A DNA stretch of 64,000 nt from JANQOH01 sp965242575 (GTDB lineage Bacteria > Pseudomonadota > Alphaproteobacteria > UBA7887), in assembly GCA_965242575.1 (NCBI GenBank), contig OZ251461.1, forward strand, positions 868,001-932,000, in the 5' to 3' direction. Within the stretch, counting starts at the first letter, position 1. The number at the start of each line of letters is the position of its first letter. The notes under the pieces are model-generated. The model was given only the letters and a program-made list of their open reading frames with translations, did not search any database and had not been told where the DNA came from. The translations under genes were made by a program, and so were the position numbers. Shown one piece after another: positions 35,469 through 43,553 of this stretch.

Positions 35469-35834
35469 ATGATCCCGCACGAAAGGGACGACGTGGCCGC
35501 CCGCTACAGGGCGCTTTACGACGCCTGGGATCGCGACCCCGAATTCCGGGCGCGCCTGGTGGCGGACCCCCGCGCGGCCGTGGTCGAACAGGGGCTGGAG
35601 GCGCCCGAGGCGATGGAGGTCCGCGTGGCGGTGAACGACGCGGAGACGATGCACATCGTCTTCCCGCCCGATCCGAACGCGGCGCTGTCGGACGACACGA
35701 TGTCGTCGGTGAGCGGCGGAACGCCTGCGTCCTCCGCGTCCTCGGTCGGCAGCGCCGGCAGCGTGGGCTCGGTTCCGAGCACCGTCAGCACCGCCTCCTG
35801 CCTGGGCACCATCGGCTCGGCCGGATCCAGCTGA
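35469..35834 (+). CDS. NHLP-family RiPP precursor peptide 3
   Basis: 121 residues; GGGAGGA sits eight bases before ATG 35469. The leader is the most typical of the three for the NHLP family: DAWDRDPEFRARLVADPRAA, then VVEQGLEAP and FPPDPNAALSDDTMSSVSGG. The 37-residue core is SASSVGSAGSVGSVPST then VSTASCLGTIGSAGSS, again S/T/C every three residues, with a single Cys in the conserved SCLGT. Where cores 1 and 2 have Cys four residues earlier, this one has Thr. Last gene of the unit, followed by a strong hairpin. Confidence 0.85.
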   Translation: MIPHERDDVAARYRALYDAWDRDPEFRARLVADPRAAVVEQGLEAPEAMEVRVAVNDAETMHIVFPPDPNAALSDDTMSSVSGGTPASSASSVGSAGSVGSVPSTVSTASCLGTIGSAGSS

Positions 35835-35843
35835 CCGCGCGGG

Positions 35844-35871
35844 CGGCCCGCCGGCGAAACCCGGCGGGCCG
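35844..35871 (+). terminator. Terminator-like hairpin after the RiPP genes
   Basis: CGGCCCGCCGG at 35844-35854 and CCGGCGGGCCG at 35861-35871 form a perfect 11-bp G+C stem with a CGAAAC loop. GTCCGTGTTC follows, a poor U-tract, as is common in very G+C-rich genomes. It ends the precursor unit and may also serve the opposite strand, where the portal gene stops at 35930. Confidence 0.6.
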
Positions 35872-35929
35872 TCCGTGTTCGGCCGTTGCGGCGGTAAAGG
35901 ATTCCCGCAGGAGTTACGGGAAACGCGGC

Positions 35930-37315
35930 CTAACGCGGAGAGGACGGGCCCGCCCGGGTCCCCGCGCCGGCCTCCCGGCCGCGCCCGGCGCGGGCCGCCG
36001 CCAGCTCCTCGGCGGGGTCGAAGGCGACTCCCAGCCGGGCGGCGGCGGCGGCGACCAGGCGGACCGCCGTCGCGGCGCTCAGCAGGCCGCGGTCCCGCGC
36101 CCGCGCCGCCGCGTCCACGACGCGCGCCAGGGCGCGGGCGTGGCGCTCCTCGTCCGCCGGCGCCATCTCGGGCCATTCGACCGAAACCGCCAGCGCCGGG
36201 TCGAGGGCCGCCCGCGACTCCGCCGACTCGCCGGCCGGGTCGAGGCGGCGGCGGACGACGTAGGCGCCCACCTCCTCCAGGATCGCCGTCCATTCGCGCT
36301 GGCGCATGCTGAGCATCTTGATCGCCGGCGAACCCATCTCCGCCGCCGTCGCGCGGTTCACGTCGCCGCCGCCGCCGAACCAGTGCTCCGGCCAGCCCTG
36401 GCCGGAGAGGATGTGGTTGCGGAACAGCCGCGCCGCGCGCCCGGCGTCCTCGGCGCGCAGGTCGGGCGCGAGCGCCCGCCAGCGCTCGGCCTCGTTGTGG
36501 ACGCGCACAGAACCGGGCTCGGGCGCGCCGATCTCGGCCGCGCGGCGCTCCGCCTCCTCCTGTCCGATCCCCGCCACCTCGACGTCCCAGACGAAGGCGC
36601 GGAGGAACCCGGCGCGGTCGCGCTCGCCGCCCAGGAAGCCCTCGTACTCCTCCAGCCAGTCGAAGGCGGCCGCCAGATCCGAACGACCGCGCGACGCCGT
36701 CATCAGGCGGTTGCGCTGGAACAGGAAGCATTCGCCGTCCGCCATCGCCGCGCGGGCGCGCCGGGCCGCGGGCCCGAACACCTCCTCCGGCCCCGCCACG
36801 GCGGCGCGGTAGCGGCGCGCGCGGCCGGCGGCGTCGGGCGCGGTCGCGACGCCGATGGGCCGGGCCGCGTTGTCCGGATCGGCGACGACTTCGGCCGCGT
36901 CGCCGGGGTCGAGATAACCGAGCCGGACGTGCCCCGACGCCGGGTCGACGAAGACCGGCCAGAACTGTTCGCCGAACAGCGCCATCTCGCGCATCATGCG
37001 CGGCAGGTTGCGGCGCATGTCGGTGACGGGGTCGCGCCAGAATGCGTCGAGCCAGCGCTGCGCCTCGCGGTCGGGGGCGCACAGGCGCACGCCGTCGGCG
37101 AGCAGCCAGGCGATGGGCATTTCGACCAGCTGGCGGGCGAGGACGTTGCCCTCCCACAGCGCGAGCGCGCGGCGGCGCATTTCGGCCTGGCCCAGCGGCG
37201 AGGGGCCGCGGCGTTCGCCGCCGACCGCGCGCCAGCCGGAATCGTCCTCCGGCGCGGCGGCGGCGGCGCGGACCGGGCGTCCGCCCAGCAGGCGGATCAG
37301 GCTCTCGCGGATCAT
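35930..37315 (-). CDS. Phage portal protein
   Basis: 461 residues. Forms the dodecameric DNA channel at one capsid vertex. RALALWEGNVLARQLVEMPI, LADGVRL, LFGEQFWPVFVDPASGHVRL then GYLDPGDA, and LSGQGWPEHWFGGGGDVNRA then ATAAEMGSPAI are typical of a tailed-phage portal family. The C-terminal 60 residues are Ala/Arg-rich. ATG 37315 overlaps the stop of the peptidase gene (ATGA). It is the last gene of the module, far from the capsid gene with which portals normally sit. Confidence 0.85.
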   Translation of the reverse strand: MIRESLIRLLGGRPVRAAAAAPEDDSGWRAVGGERRGPSPLGQAEMRRRALALWEGNVLARQLVEMPIAWLLADGVRLCAPDREAQRWLDAFWRDPVTDMRRNLPRMMREMALFGEQFWPVFVDPASGHVRLGYLDPGDAAEVVADPDNAARPIGVATAPDAAGRARRYRAAVAGPEEVFGPAARRARAAMADGECFLFQRNRLMTASRGRSDLAAAFDWLEEYEGFLGGERDRAGFLRAFVWDVEVAGIGQEEAERRAAEIGAPEPGSVRVHNEAERWRALAPDLRAEDAGRAARLFRNHILSGQGWPEHWFGGGGDVNRATAAEMGSPAIKMLSMRQREWTAILEEVGAYVVRRRLDPAGESAESRAALDPALAVSVEWPEMAPADEERHARALARVVDAAARARDRGLLSAATAVRLVAAAAARLGVAFDPAEELAAARAGRGREAGAGTRAGPSSPR

Positions 37316-37764
37316 CTCTCCCACTCCTTCTCCAGCGCCGTCCAGCGGTAAATCCCGGCGAGCTCCAGCCCGCGCAGCGGCAGGTCGCGCAGCGCGTCGA
37401 GGCGGGCGCCGTGGCCGGCCATGCAGTGCAGGACGCAGGCGCGGTCCGCCGGCGCGCACCACAGGCCGACGTGGTGGCCGATGGCCGCGCGGCGCCCGGC
37501 GGCGCGCATCAGCACGCCGTCGCCCTCGCGCGGCGCCTCGCCGGGGGCGAGCGGGCGCGCGACCGCGCCGGCCAGCCGCGTCGCCAGCGCGTCGCGTTCG
37601 CGCACCCCGCGCCCGCGCGGCAGCGCCACGCGGACGCCGAAGCGGGACCGCAGCACGTCGGCGGCGAAGTCGCCGCATTCGTAGCGCCCGGGCTCCCAGG
37701 CGCGGCCGAGCCAGGCGTGCGACCAATGCGCCGTTCGCAGCTCGCCGCCGCCGATACAGGCCAT
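37312..37764 (-). CDS. NlpC/P60-like tail-tip cysteine peptidase
   Basis: 150 residues. YECGDFAADVLRSRFG near 28 has the catalytic Cys at the start of a helix, and GHHVGLWCAPADRACVLHCM near 95 the catalytic His strand, as in NlpC/P60 and CHAP-like cell-wall hydrolases. In phage clusters a protein of this size next to the distal tail genes helps the tail tip pass the cell wall. Follows the DUF1833 gene by one base. Confidence 0.75.
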   Translation of the reverse strand: MACIGGGELRTAHWSHAWLGRAWEPGRYECGDFAADVLRSRFGVRVALPRGRGVRERDALATRLAGAVARPLAPGEAPREGDGVLMRAAGRRAAIGHHVGLWCAPADRACVLHCMAGHGARLDALRDLPLRGLELAGIYRWTALEKEWER

Positions 37765-37765
37765 G

Positions 37766-38260
37766 TCAGAACAGCCCCGGCGAGGCGTCGGGGTCGTGGC
37801 GCGCCAGCACCGCGCGGCGCCCGCGCAGGCTGGGGACGCCGAGTCGGGCGGCGACGCGGGCGCGGTCGACGCGCACCTCGCGCACCTCCAGCGTCTGGTC
37901 CCACTCGACCTCCAGCGAGTCGTCGTCGCCGGGGACGGCCGAGACCTGGATTATGCGCGCCCGCGCCCCGGCCGCGCCGCGCGCGCGTTCGATCCATTGC
38001 GTCAGCACGGAGCCGACGTTGTCCATCCACAGTTCGGCGCGGGGCGGGCGGCCCTCCACGTCGTCGGCGATGCGCAGGCCGAAGCGCAGCGCCGGATATG
38101 CGTTCCCCTCGATGGTCCAGCCGCGCGTGTCGTTCACCGCCCGCGCCGGCGCCGGCGCGTCGGGGTGGGTGATCTCCACCGCGTGGAGCAGCGCCCGCTC
38201 CGGCGACAGCGCGCGCGCCGCCCGGCGCCAGCGCGCCGCGGCCTCCCGCCGCGAGGTCAT
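37766..38260 (-). CDS. DUF1833-family phage tail protein
   Basis: 164 residues. ALLHAVEITHPDAPAPARAV, YPALRFGLRIADDVEGRPP and RAELWMDNVG followed by VEWDQTLEVREVRVD agree with DUF1833, a family found between tape measure and tail-tip peptidase genes in siphophages. No signal peptide. ATG 38260 overlaps the preceding stop by four bases. Confidence 0.75.
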   Translation of the reverse strand: MTSRREAAARWRRAARALSPERALLHAVEITHPDAPAPARAVNDTRGWTIEGNAYPALRFGLRIADDVEGRPPRAELWMDNVGSVLTQWIERARGAAGARARIIQVSAVPGDDDSLEVEWDQTLEVREVRVDRARVAARLGVPSLRGRRAVLARHDPDASPGLF

Positions 38261-39564
38261 GCGCCGCCTCCCGCCGGCGCGGCGCCGGGGAGGCTCGTCT
38301 CGATCCGCAATTCGGCGCGCCAGCGCGGCGCGCCGCCGCGCCCCGCCGCCTGGCGCCACGTCACGCCGCCGGCGCCGCCGACGATGCGCGCATCGGCGTA
38401 CGCCAGCCCGTCCGCCGGGTCGGTCCAGCGGAAGGGGCCGGCGCCGATGGACTCGATCCAGGCGCGCATTTCCGTGAGGCGGGCGTGGGGAACCTCCGCC
38501 TTCGCCTCGCGGACGACGCGCGGGCGGGGGCGTATCCGCGCCTGGCGTTGCGCGCCGTCGGCGGCGGGGGTGCGCGCGGAGTCCTCCGCCGCGGCGAAGC
38601 CGTAATCGGCGGAGATCTCGGCCCAGGCGGGCCAGGCGGGGGCCGTCCAGCGCAGCGCGGCGGGCGGCGCGCCGCGCATGGCGGTGCGCAGCCCGGAATC
38701 GTCGAGCGTCGAGCCGGCGCCGGCCCAGGCGAGCGCGAAATCGGCCGTCGCGCCCGGCTGCGCCATGGCGTTCACCACGGCGCGGAAGGCCGGCGAATTC
38801 TCTGTCCATTCGTAGGGCTCGACCGGCGGCGATTCGCCGATCCCGATCGCCGCCTCCAGCCCGCCGCAACGGACGCACAAGCGCAGCCCCCGTTCGACGG
38901 CGGGGACGAGTTCCGGTCCGTCGCCGGCGCCGAAATCCCACGGGTCCGGCGGGTTCCCGGCGCTGAGCCGGAACATCGCGAAGTAGTCCCGCACATTGAA
39001 GCGGAGCAACGCCATGTAGGCGGGGCGGGTCTCCGTCCATCCCGCCGGCAGGGCGCCCCAGCGCTTCGCGGGGCGCCGCGAGTCGACGACGGTCGGACTC
39101 TCGCCCAACGGGCCGATTCCGAACCTCCGCGCCAGCACCCCCGACTCGTCGCCCGGGGGAACCTCGGGGTCCCAGATCGACCGGGTCCCGGGCGCGGCGC
39201 CGGCGAGGCCCGTCTCGATCCGCAGGTCCGCGCGCCAGCGCGGCTCCCCGCCGCGCCCCGCCGCTTGGCGCCAGGCCGCGCCGCCGGCGCCGCCGACGAT
39301 GCGCGCGTCGGCGTGGACCGACCCGTCCGCCGGGTCGGTCCAGCGGAACGCGCCGGCGCCCACCGAGTCGATCCAGGCGCGCATCTCGGCGAGCCGCGCC
39401 TGGGGGACCTCCGCCTTCGCCTCGCGGACGACGCGCGGGCGGGTGAAGATCCGCGCCTGGCGCAGCGCGCCGTCTTCGAACGGCGCGCGCGCGCAGTCCT
39501 CCGCCGCCGCGAAGGCGTAATCGGCGGACATCTCGGCCCAGGCGGGCCAGGCGGGGACGGTCAT
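38257..39564 (-). CDS. Phage tail protein with an internal domain duplication
   Basis: 435 residues. Residues 4 to about 125 and about 309 to 433 are near copies: both begin PAWPAWAE[MI]SADY and contain RPRVVREAKAEVP, EMRAWI[DE]S[VI]GAG, FRWTDPADG, ADARIVGGAGG and WRQAAGRGG. The middle (126-308) is different, with PAYMALLRFNVRDYFAMFRL and LRLCVRCGGLEAAIG. The repeats look like beta-rich distal-tail or adaptor domains that convert user data-like fields to fixed units in no family I can name. The copies are also clear in the DNA (about 39190-39564 and 38260-38640), so the duplication is recent or kept uniform by recombination. Confidence 0.7.
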   Translation of the reverse strand: MTVPAWPAWAEMSADYAFAAAEDCARAPFEDGALRQARIFTRPRVVREAKAEVPQARLAEMRAWIDSVGAGAFRWTDPADGSVHADARIVGGAGGAAWRQAAGRGGEPRWRADLRIETGLAGAAPGTRSIWDPEVPPGDESGVLARRFGIGPLGESPTVVDSRRPAKRWGALPAGWTETRPAYMALLRFNVRDYFAMFRLSAGNPPDPWDFGAGDGPELVPAVERGLRLCVRCGGLEAAIGIGESPPVEPYEWTENSPAFRAVVNAMAQPGATADFALAWAGAGSTLDDSGLRTAMRGAPPAALRWTAPAWPAWAEISADYGFAAAEDSARTPAADGAQRQARIRPRPRVVREAKAEVPHARLTEMRAWIESIGAGPFRWTDPADGLAYADARIVGGAGGVTWRQAAGRGGAPRWRAELRIETSLPGAAPAGGGA

Positions 39565-41945
39565 CCGGTCGCTCCTCCCAGGTTGCGCGAGAGGGCGCGG
39601 GAAAACGGCCCGCCCTCCTCGACGTCCTCGACGACGACGGCGATCACCCAGTCGCGGCCGTCGAATTCGGTCCGCCGCGCGACCTCGCGCTGCGGCGTCC
39701 CGCGGTTCTCGAAGCGGATGTCCACGCGCGGCGCCCCGGCGCCGGCGGGGGCCAGGGCGCGCATCTGTTCGGGCGTGAACACCCCTTCGCCGCGGGTGAG
39801 GATGGCGGGGACCTCGTTCGGCCGCAGTCCGCCGGCGATTCCGCCGCGGTGGAATATCTCCGGGACTCCGCCGCCCGCCGGCGCGGCGGCGGGGCCGCCC
39901 AGGCCGAGCGCGCCGAACAGCCCGCTCGCCAGCGGCCCGACGATCGATTGCCGCACCGCGATCCGCGTCAGGTCGGCGAGGATCGATTGCGTGAGGTCGC
40001 GGAAGGACAGCTTGCCCGTGCTCGCCAGCTGGACGAACGCGTCCTCGAGCCCCTTCGCCATTCGCGCGCCGGCGGCGGCGATCTCATCGGTCGCGTCGGC
40101 CGCGTCGGCGGCGTATTCCGCCAATCCGTCGCGCGCGGCGGCGAGCCAGGGGTTGCGGGCGCGCGCCATCGCCTCCGCGCCGGCGTCGATCTCGGCGCGG
40201 ACGGCGGCGATGTCGCGGCGGATCGCCGCTACCGCGTCGGCGGCGGGGTCCGGCCCCTTGGGCTCGGGCGCGCCGTGCGCGCCGGGCGCCTCTCCCGGCG
40301 GCGCCGCGCCGGGGTCGCTCTCGGCGCGGCGAACGGCGCGGAACGCCTCGGCAAAGCGTGCGGCGATCGCGGCGCGCGCGCGCTCTTCGATCTCCGCCGC
40401 GACCGTCCCGGCGGCCAGATGCGCCTCCAGCTCCTCGACCTCGCGCGCCATCTCCGCCCGCGCCAGTTCCAGCGGCCCGAGCGTCAGGCGCTCCAGCGCC
40501 TCTTCGCTGCGCCGCGCGATCTCGAGGACGCGCCGCGCCGCCGCATCGGCCGCGTCGCCGGTCGCATCGGCGGCCTCCTTCGCCGCCCCGCCCGCTTCCC
40601 GCGCCGCGCCGCTCACCTCGTCCAGGCCCTGGCCGAGGATCGCCGCCAGCGCCGAGTACACCCGCGTCAACCGCTGCGCCGCCTCCCACTCCTCCTGGAG
40701 CCACTTCGCCCGAACCGCCGCAGACGGCCCCGCCGGCTGCCGCCCTGTCGAGACCCGCACGGCGCCGGACCGCCGCGCCGCCTCGTCCGCCGCCGCCTCC
40801 GCCCGCGCCGCCGCGAGTCTGGACTCGATTTCGGCCTCCGCCCGCGCCGCCTCAGCCAGCAGCTCGGCCACCCGTTCCGCGCCTTCCGCGCCGCCGCGCC
40901 GCAGGTCCGCCGTCAGCGCCCCCATCAGCGCCGCCAATTCGGCGCGGTTGCGGAAGAAAGTGGCCTTCGCGTTTCCACTCACGCCGCGCGCGCGGTCGTG
41001 CTCGACCCGACGTTCAAGTTCCGCGACGCGCGCGACGCGCTCCGCCAGCGCCTCCAGCGGCGTATCCTCGCGAACCAGATCCGCGAGCGCCTCCGACACC
41101 GACGCCAGCCAGTCCAGCACGCCCGATCGCGCGATCGAGTTGCGCAGGTCCTCCATCGCCGAGCCGAGGCGGCCGAAGGCGGCCTCGGCGGTGGCGGACG
41201 CCTCCGGCACGGCGGCGGCGAACTCGTCGCGCATCTGCCGCGCCATCGCCGGCAGCAGGTCGGTCGCGAGTACCCGGCCCGTCTCCAGGAGCGCGTTGAA
41301 TTCCGCATCGGTCTTGCCCATCGCGCGGGCTGCGATCTGAAGCGCGCCGGGAATCCGCTCGCCGAGCTGGCCGCGCAGATCGTCGACGCTCACCACTCCT
41401 TTCGCCGCGATCCGCCCGACGGCCGTCAGCGCGCCCGACGCCTCCTCGGTCGTGAGGCCCATGACCCGCGCGGCCTCGGCGACCGCGGTGAATATCTCCC
41501 GCGTCCGGGCGCCTTCCAGCGACGTCCCGCGCGTCGCGGTCGACAGCCGGTTATAGGCGGCGGCGATTTCCCGCATGCCGAAGCCGAGCCGGGTCGCCTC
41601 TTCGCGGACGTGCGCGAACGCGCGCGCGCCCTCCCCGGCGGACCCGGCGGCGAACCGGAACCGCCGCTCCAGCCGCTCCATCGACAGTCCGGCTTCGACG
41701 ACGCTGCGGACGGCGGCGCCGACGCCGGACAAGAACTTCTGGAGAGCGGCGAACGCTACGTTGGCGGCAAGACCGGCCTTCGCGAAATCGTGTATCGAGA
41801 CCGCCGCGCGGCGCCAGCCGCGCTCGGCCCGACTCGCGCTCCGCGCGACGCCCGACAGTTTGCTGTCGAGGCGGTCGAGATCGCGGATCGCGCCGTTCAG
41901 CTGTCCGCGGATGCGGATCGTGAGATCGGTGTTGCTTCCAGCCAT
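39561..41945 (-). CDS. Tape measure protein
   Basis: 794 residues. Sets tail length and is ejected ahead of DNA. N-terminus SNTDLTIRIRGQLNGAIRDL then DRLDSKLSGVARS is an amphipathic coiled-coil start; AATRGTSLEGAR-like NRLSTATRGTSLEGARTREI then LTTEEASGALTAVGRIAAKG, VVSVDDLRGQLGERIPGALQ and LLPAMARQM are the TMP_3-type tape-measure core at 115-240. A long Ala/Glu-rich helical part follows, then a hydrophobic Gly-rich segment near 670-690. ATG 41945 is divergent from a small membrane protein gene. Two partial copies of its 5' end lie upstream. Confidence 0.85.
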   Translation of the reverse strand: MAGSNTDLTIRIRGQLNGAIRDLDRLDSKLSGVARSASRAERGWRRAAVSIHDFAKAGLAANVAFAALQKFLSGVGAAVRSVVEAGLSMERLERRFRFAAGSAGEGARAFAHVREEATRLGFGMREIAAAYNRLSTATRGTSLEGARTREIFTAVAEAARVMGLTTEEASGALTAVGRIAAKGVVSVDDLRGQLGERIPGALQIAARAMGKTDAEFNALLETGRVLATDLLPAMARQMRDEFAAAVPEASATAEAAFGRLGSAMEDLRNSIARSGVLDWLASVSEALADLVREDTPLEALAERVARVAELERRVEHDRARGVSGNAKATFFRNRAELAALMGALTADLRRGGAEGAERVAELLAEAARAEAEIESRLAAARAEAAADEAARRSGAVRVSTGRQPAGPSAAVRAKWLQEEWEAAQRLTRVYSALAAILGQGLDEVSGAAREAGGAAKEAADATGDAADAAARRVLEIARRSEEALERLTLGPLELARAEMAREVEELEAHLAAGTVAAEIEERARAAIAARFAEAFRAVRRAESDPGAAPPGEAPGAHGAPEPKGPDPAADAVAAIRRDIAAVRAEIDAGAEAMARARNPWLAAARDGLAEYAADAADATDEIAAAGARMAKGLEDAFVQLASTGKLSFRDLTQSILADLTRIAVRQSIVGPLASGLFGALGLGGPAAAPAGGGVPEIFHRGGIAGGLRPNEVPAILTRGEGVFTPEQMRALAPAGAGAPRVDIRFENRGTPQREVARRTEFDGRDWVIAVVVEDVEEGGPFSRALSRNLGGATG

Positions 41946-41948
41946 CGT

Positions 41949-42380
41949 CTAGCTTACCCTCGCATGCATGGAACCCAAGCCGCCGAGCTTCTGGAGCCGG
42001 GTGTGGGATGTGGTCCTCGGCTGTTTCGAGGGCCTGTTCGCCGGCGCCGTTTTCGCGGCTATCCTGTGGGCCGCCGGCATCGCGTTTCTCGCGCTCGTAG
42101 TGCTCATCCTGCTCGCGTAGCAGGTTCGTTCGCCGCGCCGGCCGCGGCGCAAGACGCCGTGTTCGCGCGGCCGCTCCATCGACGGTCCGGCTTCGACGAC
42201 GCTGCGGACGGCGGCGCCGAAATCGCGTATCGAGACCGCCGCGCGGCGCCATCCGCGCTCGGCCCGACTCACGCTCCGCGCGACGCCCGACAGTTTGCTT
42301 TCCAGCCGGTCGATATCGCGGATCGCGCCGTCCAGCCGCCCGGTGATGCGGATCGTGAGATCGGTGTTGCCTCCAGCCAT
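41949..42380 (-). pseudogene. Partial second copy of the tape measure 5' end (copy B)
   Basis: From ATG 42380 the frame reads GGNTDLTIRITGRLDGAIRD then LESKLSGVARSVSRAERGWR, matching residues 3 to about 52 of the tape measure, and then jumps to AAVRSVVEAGPSME, residues 75-90 there, skipping a block. After about 42166 the similarity ends and the frame continues as antisense of the small membrane gene at 41968. Probably a duplication remnant, not a functional protein. Confidence 0.7.
41968..42120 (+). CDS. Small single-helix membrane protein A
   Basis: 50 residues: MEPKPPSFWSRVWDVV, then LFAGAVFAAILWAAGIAFLA and a hydrophobic end. One or two membrane helices with a short charged N-terminus. 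ATG 41968 is 22 bases from, and divergent to, the tape measure ATG. No Shine-Dalgarno is visible. A 90%-similar copy exists at 42403, with changes mainly conservative (K/R, S/N, V/M, G/A), which argues that the frame is selected. Small membrane proteins antisense within virion operons can be holins, lysis regulators or exclusion factors; I cannot tell which. Confidence 0.5.
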   Translation: MEPKPPSFWSRVWDVVLGCFEGLFAGAVFAAILWAAGIAFLALVVLILLA

Positions 42381-42402
42381 CGCCTGGCTTACCCTCGCAT
42401 GC

Positions 42403-42555
42403 ATGGAGCCTAGGCCGCCGAACTTCTGGAGCCGGGTGTGGGATATGGTCCTCGGCAGTTTCGAGGCCCTGTTCGCCGCCGCCGTTTTCTTGGCTATCCT
42501 GTGGGCTGCCGGCATCGCGTTTCTCGCGCTCGTAGTGCTCATCCTGCTCGCGTAG
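42403..42555 (+). CDS. Small single-helix membrane protein B (paralogue of A)
   Basis: 50 residues: MEPRPPNFWSRVWDMVLGSF, then AAAVFLAILWAAGIAFLAL. It starts 435 bases after copy A and 22 bases from the divergent start of tape-measure fragment B, so the whole cassette (tape-measure 5' end plus divergent membrane gene) was duplicated. The trailing CAGGTTCGTTCGCCGCGCC after the stop is shared with copy A. Confidence 0.5.
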   Translation: MEPRPPNFWSRVWDMVLGSFEALFAAAVFLAILWAAGIAFLALVVLILLA

Positions 42556-42748
42556 CAGGTTCGTTCGCCGCGCCGAGCCCGCCGAGCGCGGAGCGGATCC
42601 GGCCGCCCGCCGCCACCGCGCTGCTCCGAAGCTTGTTGAAGCCGCGCGTGGCGCCTTGCAGTTTGCTCTGGAGACGGTCGAGATCGCGGATCGCGCCATC
42701 CAGCCGCCCGGTGATGCGGATCGTGAGATCGGTGTTGCCTGTCGTCAT
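42539..42748 (-). pseudogene. Partial third tape measure 5' end (copy C)
   Basis: From ATG 42748: GNTDLTIRITGRLDGAIRDL then DRLQSKLQGATRGFNKLRSS and GRIRSALGGLGAAN, 69 codons. The first 30 residues match the tape measure and copy B; the following residues resemble a different tape-measure family (RGFNKL, SALGGLG). It ends where the copy B membrane gene ends. The frame is intact but too short to be a tape measure. Confidence 0.6.
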
Positions 42749-42840
42749 CGTTCGGCCTACCCTTCCCCCATGCGGCAAATGCCGCAGTTCGTGCTTGAAG
42801 CCCTGTTGCTCGGATGCGAAACTCGTGAACGAAGGCGACG

Positions 42841-43062
42841 ATGCGGACCAACCAAGACAAAAAGCATTGGGAACGTTACCTTCCCGCCAAGCCGCAGCTT
42901 CCCCGATGTTTGCGTCTGCTGCTGAGGGTGCTTACGGCGCTGGAACGCTCGACGCTTTGCATCGAGAAATTTACCAGGCTCCTTTCCAAGTCCGCATTTT
43001 CTCTTGCCAGGTTTATTTTGGGAATTCTTACGCTCATCTTCGTCCTGTTTATGGTATTCTAG
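42841..43062 (+). CDS. Small membrane protein, divergent from tape-measure fragment C
   Basis: 73 residues: a basic, polar N-terminus (MRTNQDKKHWERYLP), an amphipathic middle with LLRVLTALERSTLCIEKF, and a strongly hydrophobic C-terminus (ARFILGILTLIFVLFMVF). GAAGG lies six bases before the ATG. Codons are much richer in A/T than in neighbouring genes, as in phage morons. It repeats the arrangement tape-measure start / divergent small membrane gene. Function unknown. The stretch 43063-43298 after it holds no gene that I can support. Confidence 0.5.
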   Translation: MRTNQDKKHWERYLPAKPQLPRCLRLLLRVLTALERSTLCIEKFTRLLSKSAFSLARFILGILTLIFVLFMVF

Positions 43063-43298
43063 GCGCGAGCGGCTCCGCGTCCCTCCGTTCTCACCTGCGT
43101 CATCGATGGCGGCGCGCCGCGTCGAGGCGATACGCCCTCCCCCGTCCGGCCGCCGGCGCGGCCCGGGCGCGCGGACCTTCGCGGTCGCGCCAAGCGCGCC
43201 CGGAGCCGGGGGCCGGGACCGGATACGCGGCAGGTTCGGCGATTGCGCCCGCCCGGCGGCGGGGAGGCGCCTCGCCGCCGGGCGCGGCCTCACCGCCC

Positions 43299-43553
43299 CT
43301 ACGGCGCTCCGGCCGCCCAGGGGCAGGGGCCTGACGCCGCGCGGCGCTCGGCCTCCCGCCAGAACAGTTCGATCTGCCGCCACGTCAGCCGCCGGGCGAC
43401 GTCGTCGTGTCCGCGTCCGTGTCCGGCGCGGACGAGGGCGTCGAGGATTCGGGCGAGGGGGACCCGGCCGCGCTCCGGCGCTCCGCGGCCGCGCGGCGGC
43501 GAACGAACATCGCCACGAAGCGCCGGATGAAAAAATCCCCGTTCAGGTCCCAC
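43299..43553 (-). CDS. Overlapping reading frame at the end of the tail assembly chaperone gene (possible frameshift product)
   Basis: This frame overlaps the last 170 bases of the chaperone gene in the -1 register and runs 86 bases past its stop. The part beyond and just before the stop is protein-like: ARILDALVRAGHGRGHDDVA then RRLTWRQIELFWREAERRAA. Siphophages commonly make a longer chaperone form by programmed frameshift in exactly this position (lambda G/GT). A C-rich stretch (GTCCCCCTCG) lies in the overlap, but no canonical slippery heptamer was identified. It could also be an independent small gene beginning nearer LTWRQ. Confidence 0.4.
   Translation of the reverse strand: MGPERGFFHPALRGDVRSPPRGRGAPERGRVPLARILDALVRAGHGRGHDDVARRLTWRQIELFWREAERRAASGPCPWAAGAP

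Noticed and set aside
42656..43334. Longer plus-strand frames through the cassette repeats
   Set aside because: They are readings of the repeated DNA in other registers and lack start sites; only the short frames duplicated between copies were kept.
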